Below, one piece after another: positions 61,509 to 64,000 of a DNA stretch of 64,000 nt. The stretch covers positions 620,001-684,000 of the forward strand of contig NZ_CANMVK010000002.1 in NCBI RefSeq assembly GCF_947501405.1. Reading direction: 5' to 3'. The position numbers were made by a program, and so were the translations under genes. The DNA comes from an uncultured Hoeflea sp. GTDB taxonomy: Bacteria > Pseudomonadota > Alphaproteobacteria > Rhizobiales > Rhizobiaceae. The number at the start of each line of letters is the position of its first letter. Position 1 is the first letter of the stretch. The notes beneath the pieces are model-generated. The model was not told the DNA's origin. It was given only the letters and a program-made list of their open reading frames with translations, and ran no database searches.

Positions 61509-61726
61509 TAATGCCAAAATCCCAAGCGGTCGGACACACACTGATGGTCCGGTTATGCTCTTCCGGCAAACTGTCAACCCTGAATTGGCCTACTGAGACT
61601 TCGGGTGATTCCTTGCCCAGATATGGGCCCGTATCCAGTCTCAGTCACCGACGCGCGCTTGCATATCATTGAAACTTCGCACCAATCTGAGCGAAGAAGC
61701 AGGTCGTGTCGATATCTGAGAAAGAT

Positions 61727-61800
61727 TGGCTGGGGAACCTGGATTCGAACCAGGACTAACGGAGTCAGAGTCCGTGGGTCTACCGTTAACCTATTCCCCA
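61727..61800 (-). tRNA. tRNA-Gln (anticodon CUG)
   Basis: Read on the minus strand it starts TGGGGAA and ends TTCCCCAGCCA, so the acceptor stem pairs fully and CCA is encoded. The T-arm contains GGTTCGAATCC, the D-arm follows, and the anticodon arm is ACGGA-CTCTGAC-TCCGT with anticodon CTG, which reads CAG glutamine codons. It lies 218 bases past the recombinase relic. Confidence 0.95.
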
Positions 61801-62145
61801 ACATGCGCTGCCCGAAATCGGGCCGGCGCGGCGGCTTATAGCCAATAACCTGCGGCGATGCAAACGCAGTCTGCGTATTTTTCGCGCCAATCTTGCGGCC
61901 CGTATTATCGAGCCTGCTGCGCCATTGGTCAAACCTGCCATGCCGGGCAGCCGGCGGTTCGAAGGTGGTGTCCGGCGGAGAGGCGCCCAGGCTTGCGCTT
62001 GTGAAACGGTCTTTGCGACTGTGGCGCGACCACGGCGCGGCCAAGCCGGCGTGTAAGCTGCGCGGCCATGTCGACCGTGAAAAAGACTTTTGCGTTCTTT
62101 CGCCCGCTTTGATAGTCTTTTCCCAACAACAAATCGTGACGCGCG
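61801..62145. other. Intergenic stretch upstream of the Ppx/GppA gene
   Basis: About 345 bases between the divergently read tRNA gene and the Ppx/GppA gene. It should hold both promoters. I see no gene or strong repeat in it. Confidence 0.4.
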
Positions 62146-63792
62146 ATGCGGGCCTCCGGCTTGCCGCGCACGACAGGACAGACCGTGAAAGACCTTCGGG
62201 ACGGCGACAAGCCAAACGCGGAGGTGTCACTGGCAGGTGATAAGCTGTCCGGGCGCGCTGACGAGGCTGCGACGGGCGGTGTCAAGCACAGCGGCGGCAA
62301 TGCCGCGCCTTCAGGGTCCGCAACCGGTGGTGCGCCACCGCAAGCGGCCTTGGCCAGCGACTCCCCGGATCATGCCAAGCGGACCACCCCGTCCGGTCGG
62401 CGACGCCGTCGTCGTCGCAAATCCGCGCGTTCAGCAGCACCTCAGCCGGCCAATGGCGAGCCGCAGACAGGAGCCGCCCCGGCTGCGCGCCCCGCCAGTG
62501 CCGCCCCTGCCAAGCCCGGAGAAAAACGCGGCCGCCGCCGCCGTGGCAAGAAGGGCCGCGCTATCCAGGGCCGGCCGCTGACGCCGCAAAAAGAGCCGGG
62601 CCAGACCTCCCCGCAGGCCCACATCGCATCGCCCGGTGAAGACACGGCGCCGCTGCGTCATCCTCATCCTCATGCCCGGACCCATGACCGCGCCAATGGC
62701 GGTCCTGCCGCGCCTGGGGCCCAGCCGCAGCGCCGCCGTGCCCCCGACAATCTCTACGCCGCGCTTGATCTGGGAACCAACAATTGCCGTTTGCTGATCG
62801 CCCAGCCCACCCGGCCCGGCCAGTTCCGGGTGGTCGACGCGTTTTCGCGCATCGTCCGGCTCGGCGAAGGCCTTGACGCAACCGGCGAACTGGCCGCGGA
62901 TGCCATGGACCGCGCCGTCGAAGCCTTGAAAATCTGCGCCGGCAAGCTCGAAAACCGGCCGGTCCGGCGGCACCGGCTGATTGCCACCGAAGCCTGCCGC
63001 TCGGCTCGCAACGGCGCAGAGTTTCTCGATCGCGTGTTTCGCGAGACCGGCTTGCAGCTCGAAATTGTCACCCGCGAAACCGAGGCGCGGCTGGCAGTGG
63101 CGGGCTGCTCGTCGCTGGTCGGCCGCGACACCGACGGACTGGTGCTGTTCGACATCGGCGGCGGCTCGTCGGAAATAGCCATGATCGATTTGACCGAAAA
63201 CCGGTCCAACCGGCTGGCCAATCACATCAAGGCCTGGACCTCGCTGCCGGTGGGCGTTGTCACCCTGTCCGAGCGCCATGGCGGTTGCATGGTCACCCGC
63301 GAGATTTTCGACGGCATGGTCGAGGAAGTTGACGCCATGCTGGCAGCTTTCACCCCGCCGCCCTTGCCAGCCTTTGCCCGGACGGGCGAGGCCGGGCACG
63401 ATCGCATGCATCTGCTGGGCACATCCGGCACGGTCACCACACTGGCCGGACTGCATCTGGAATTGCCGCGCTATGACCGGCGCAAGGTCGATGGTCTGTG
63501 GATGTCCAATTCCCAGGTCGACAGCATGCTCGACATGCTGCTGTCGTGGGATTTTGATGCCCGGGCCGCCAATCCCTGCATCGGAGCCGACCGCGCCGAT
63601 CTGGTTTTGGCCGGATGCGCGATTTTGCAGTCAATCCGCAAGCGCTGGCCCTCGCAGCGCATGCGGGTCGCCGACCGGGGTCTGCGTGAGGGCCTGCTCA
63701 ATGAAATGATGGCTGCCGATGGCGCCTGGCGCGGACGCGGCCGGCAATACCGGTACCGCAACCATCGTCCCAATCCGGAGGCCAAGCCGTGA
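62146..63792 (+). CDS. Ppx/GppA phosphatase family protein with a long basic N-terminal extension
   Basis: A 548-residue member of the exopolyphosphatase/guanosine pentaphosphatase family, which cleaves terminal phosphate from polyphosphate or pppGpp. The ASKHA-type domain starts near residue 203 with [18 protein letters not shown] and includes [15 protein letters not shown] and [16 protein letters not shown]. The first 200 residues are low-complexity and very basic, with two arginine clusters ([20 protein letters not shown]), and probably disordered or RNA-binding. An alternative GTG start at 62184 with AGGACAG would be 13 residues shorter. It overlaps rlmE by four bases (GTGA). Confidence 0.85.
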   Translation: MRASGLPRTTGQTVKDLRDGDKPNAEVSLAGDKLSGRADEAATGGVKHSGGNAAPSGSATGGAPPQAALASDSPDHAKRTTPSGRRRRRRRKSARSAAPQPANGEPQTGAAPAARPASAAPAKPGEKRGRRRRGKKGRAIQGRPLTPQKEPGQTSPQAHIASPGEDTAPLRHPHPHARTHDRANGGPAAPGAQPQRRRAPDNLYAALDLGTNNCRLLIAQPTRPGQFRVVDAFSRIVRLGEGLDATGELAADAMDRAVEALKICAGKLENRPVRRHRLIATEACRSARNGAEFLDRVFRETGLQLEIVTRETEARLAVAGCSSLVGRDTDGLVLFDIGGGSSEIAMIDLTENRSNRLANHIKAWTSLPVGVVTLSERHGGCMVTREIFDGMVEEVDAMLAAFTPPPLPAFARTGEAGHDRMHLLGTSGTVTTLAGLHLELPRYDRRKVDGLWMSNSQVDSMLDMLLSWDFDARAANPCIGADRADLVLAGCAILQSIRKRWPSQRMRVADRGLREGLLNEMMAADGAWRGRGRQYRYRNHRPNPEAKP

Positions 63793-64000
63793 CCCGACCG
63801 CCATCAGGTCCGACCGGCCGAAAACTCGGCCAGAAGGTCAAAAAGGGCAAGTTGAAGGCGTCGTCCCGGCGCTGGATCGAACGCCATCTCAATGATCCCT
63901 ATGTCCAGCAGGCCAAGCAGGAGGGCTATCGCTCGCGCGCGGTCTACAAGCTGCTTGAGATCGACGCCAAGCACAAGATTCTCGACAATGCCCGCCGCAT
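63789..64000 (+). CDS. rlmE: 23S rRNA (uridine-2552) 2'-O-methyltransferase, N-terminal part
   Basis: The frame starting at GTG 63789 encodes a basic leader ([20 protein letters not shown]) followed by [20 protein letters not shown] and YKLLEID, the conserved N-terminal region of RlmE (RrmJ/FtsJ). This enzyme methylates U2552 in the ribosomal A-loop. The gene runs off the window, so the SAM-binding motif is not seen. Translation is coupled to the upstream Ppx/GppA gene by a GTGA overlap, an arrangement I recall as usual in Rhizobiales. Confidence 0.93.
   Translation, partial: MTRPPSGPTGRKLGQKVKKGKLKASSRRWIERHLNDPYVQQAKQEGYRSRAVYKLLEIDAKHKILDNARR

Noticed and set aside
61509-61800. tRNA-Gln as the attachment site of the recombinase cassette
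   Set aside because: I found no second copy of the tRNA 3' end at the left of the cassette, and large serine recombinases rarely use tRNA genes.
62431-63456. 341-residue leftward frame inside the Ppx/GppA gene
   Set aside because: Composition mirrors the opposite strand and no family is recognisable.
1-64000. CRISPR array, rRNA operon or replication origin
   Set aside because: No regularly spaced direct repeats of CRISPR size, no rRNA-like sequence and no DnaA-box cluster or repABC genes were noticed.

Overview
The window reads as a chromosomal segment of an alphaproteobacterium, most likely of the order Hyphomicrobiales (Rhizobiales). The support is the GC-rich coding style, the many ABC uptake systems, the DUF3489/DUF2924/serine-recombinase cassette, and the Ppx/GppA-RlmE gene pair at the right edge. 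The genus cannot be fixed from the sequence alone. No rRNA, CRISPR array or replication origin is visible. One tRNA gene, tRNA-Gln(CUG), lies near the right end.

Bases 1-21.6 k form a polyamine (agmatine/putrescine) catabolic island. It carries a class III aminotransferase, N-carbamoylputrescine amidase (AguB), three different agmatine-deiminase-family proteins (one with a Tat signal), a complete Dpp/Opp-type ABC importer, LysR- and LuxR-type regulators, two further amide hydrolases, a MOSC protein, a type II NADH dehydrogenase and a PuuC-like aldehyde dehydrogenase. The implied route is agmatine, N-carbamoylputrescine, putrescine, 4-aminobutanal, then GABA. A related GATACC/GGGG promoter element occurs upstream of the aminotransferase, in the transporter promoter region and upstream of the aldehyde dehydrogenase, which suggests one regulon.

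Bases 22.3-40.1 k form a large divergent regulon. Leftward lie nine tightly packed genes: an unusual regulator that fuses a winged helix to a periplasmic-type solute-binding domain without a signal peptide, two SDRs, an M24-fold protein with an altered metal ligand, and a 2-oxoacid dehydrogenase complex (E1 alpha, E1 beta) whose E2 is split over two genes with a succinate-semialdehyde dehydrogenase between them. Rightward lie a ribose-type ABC importer (binding protein, two permeases, ATPase), an SDR, a beta-hydroxyacid dehydrogenase and a ThuA protein. The substrate is unknown. This is the best candidate here for an undescribed catabolic system.

Bases 40.2-48.9 k carry a type I secretion locus: a decayed copy of an RTX C-terminus, a small membrane-anchored protein, a 1137-residue RTX protein whose N-terminal domain and upstream partner are AT-rich and look acquired, and the ABC (PrtD-like) and membrane-fusion (PrtE-like) secretion subunits.

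Bases 49-61.5 k are accessory DNA: a decayed IS3-family element, small membrane proteins with an ArsR regulator, a methyltransferase/MFS pair with an Rrf2 regulator, a MITE-like element, a tyrosine integrase broken by a stop codon, a few metabolic genes, and a DUF3489-DUF2924-serine recombinase cassette with a frameshift. Core genes resume at tRNA-Gln, Ppx/GppA and rlmE, which runs off the window.
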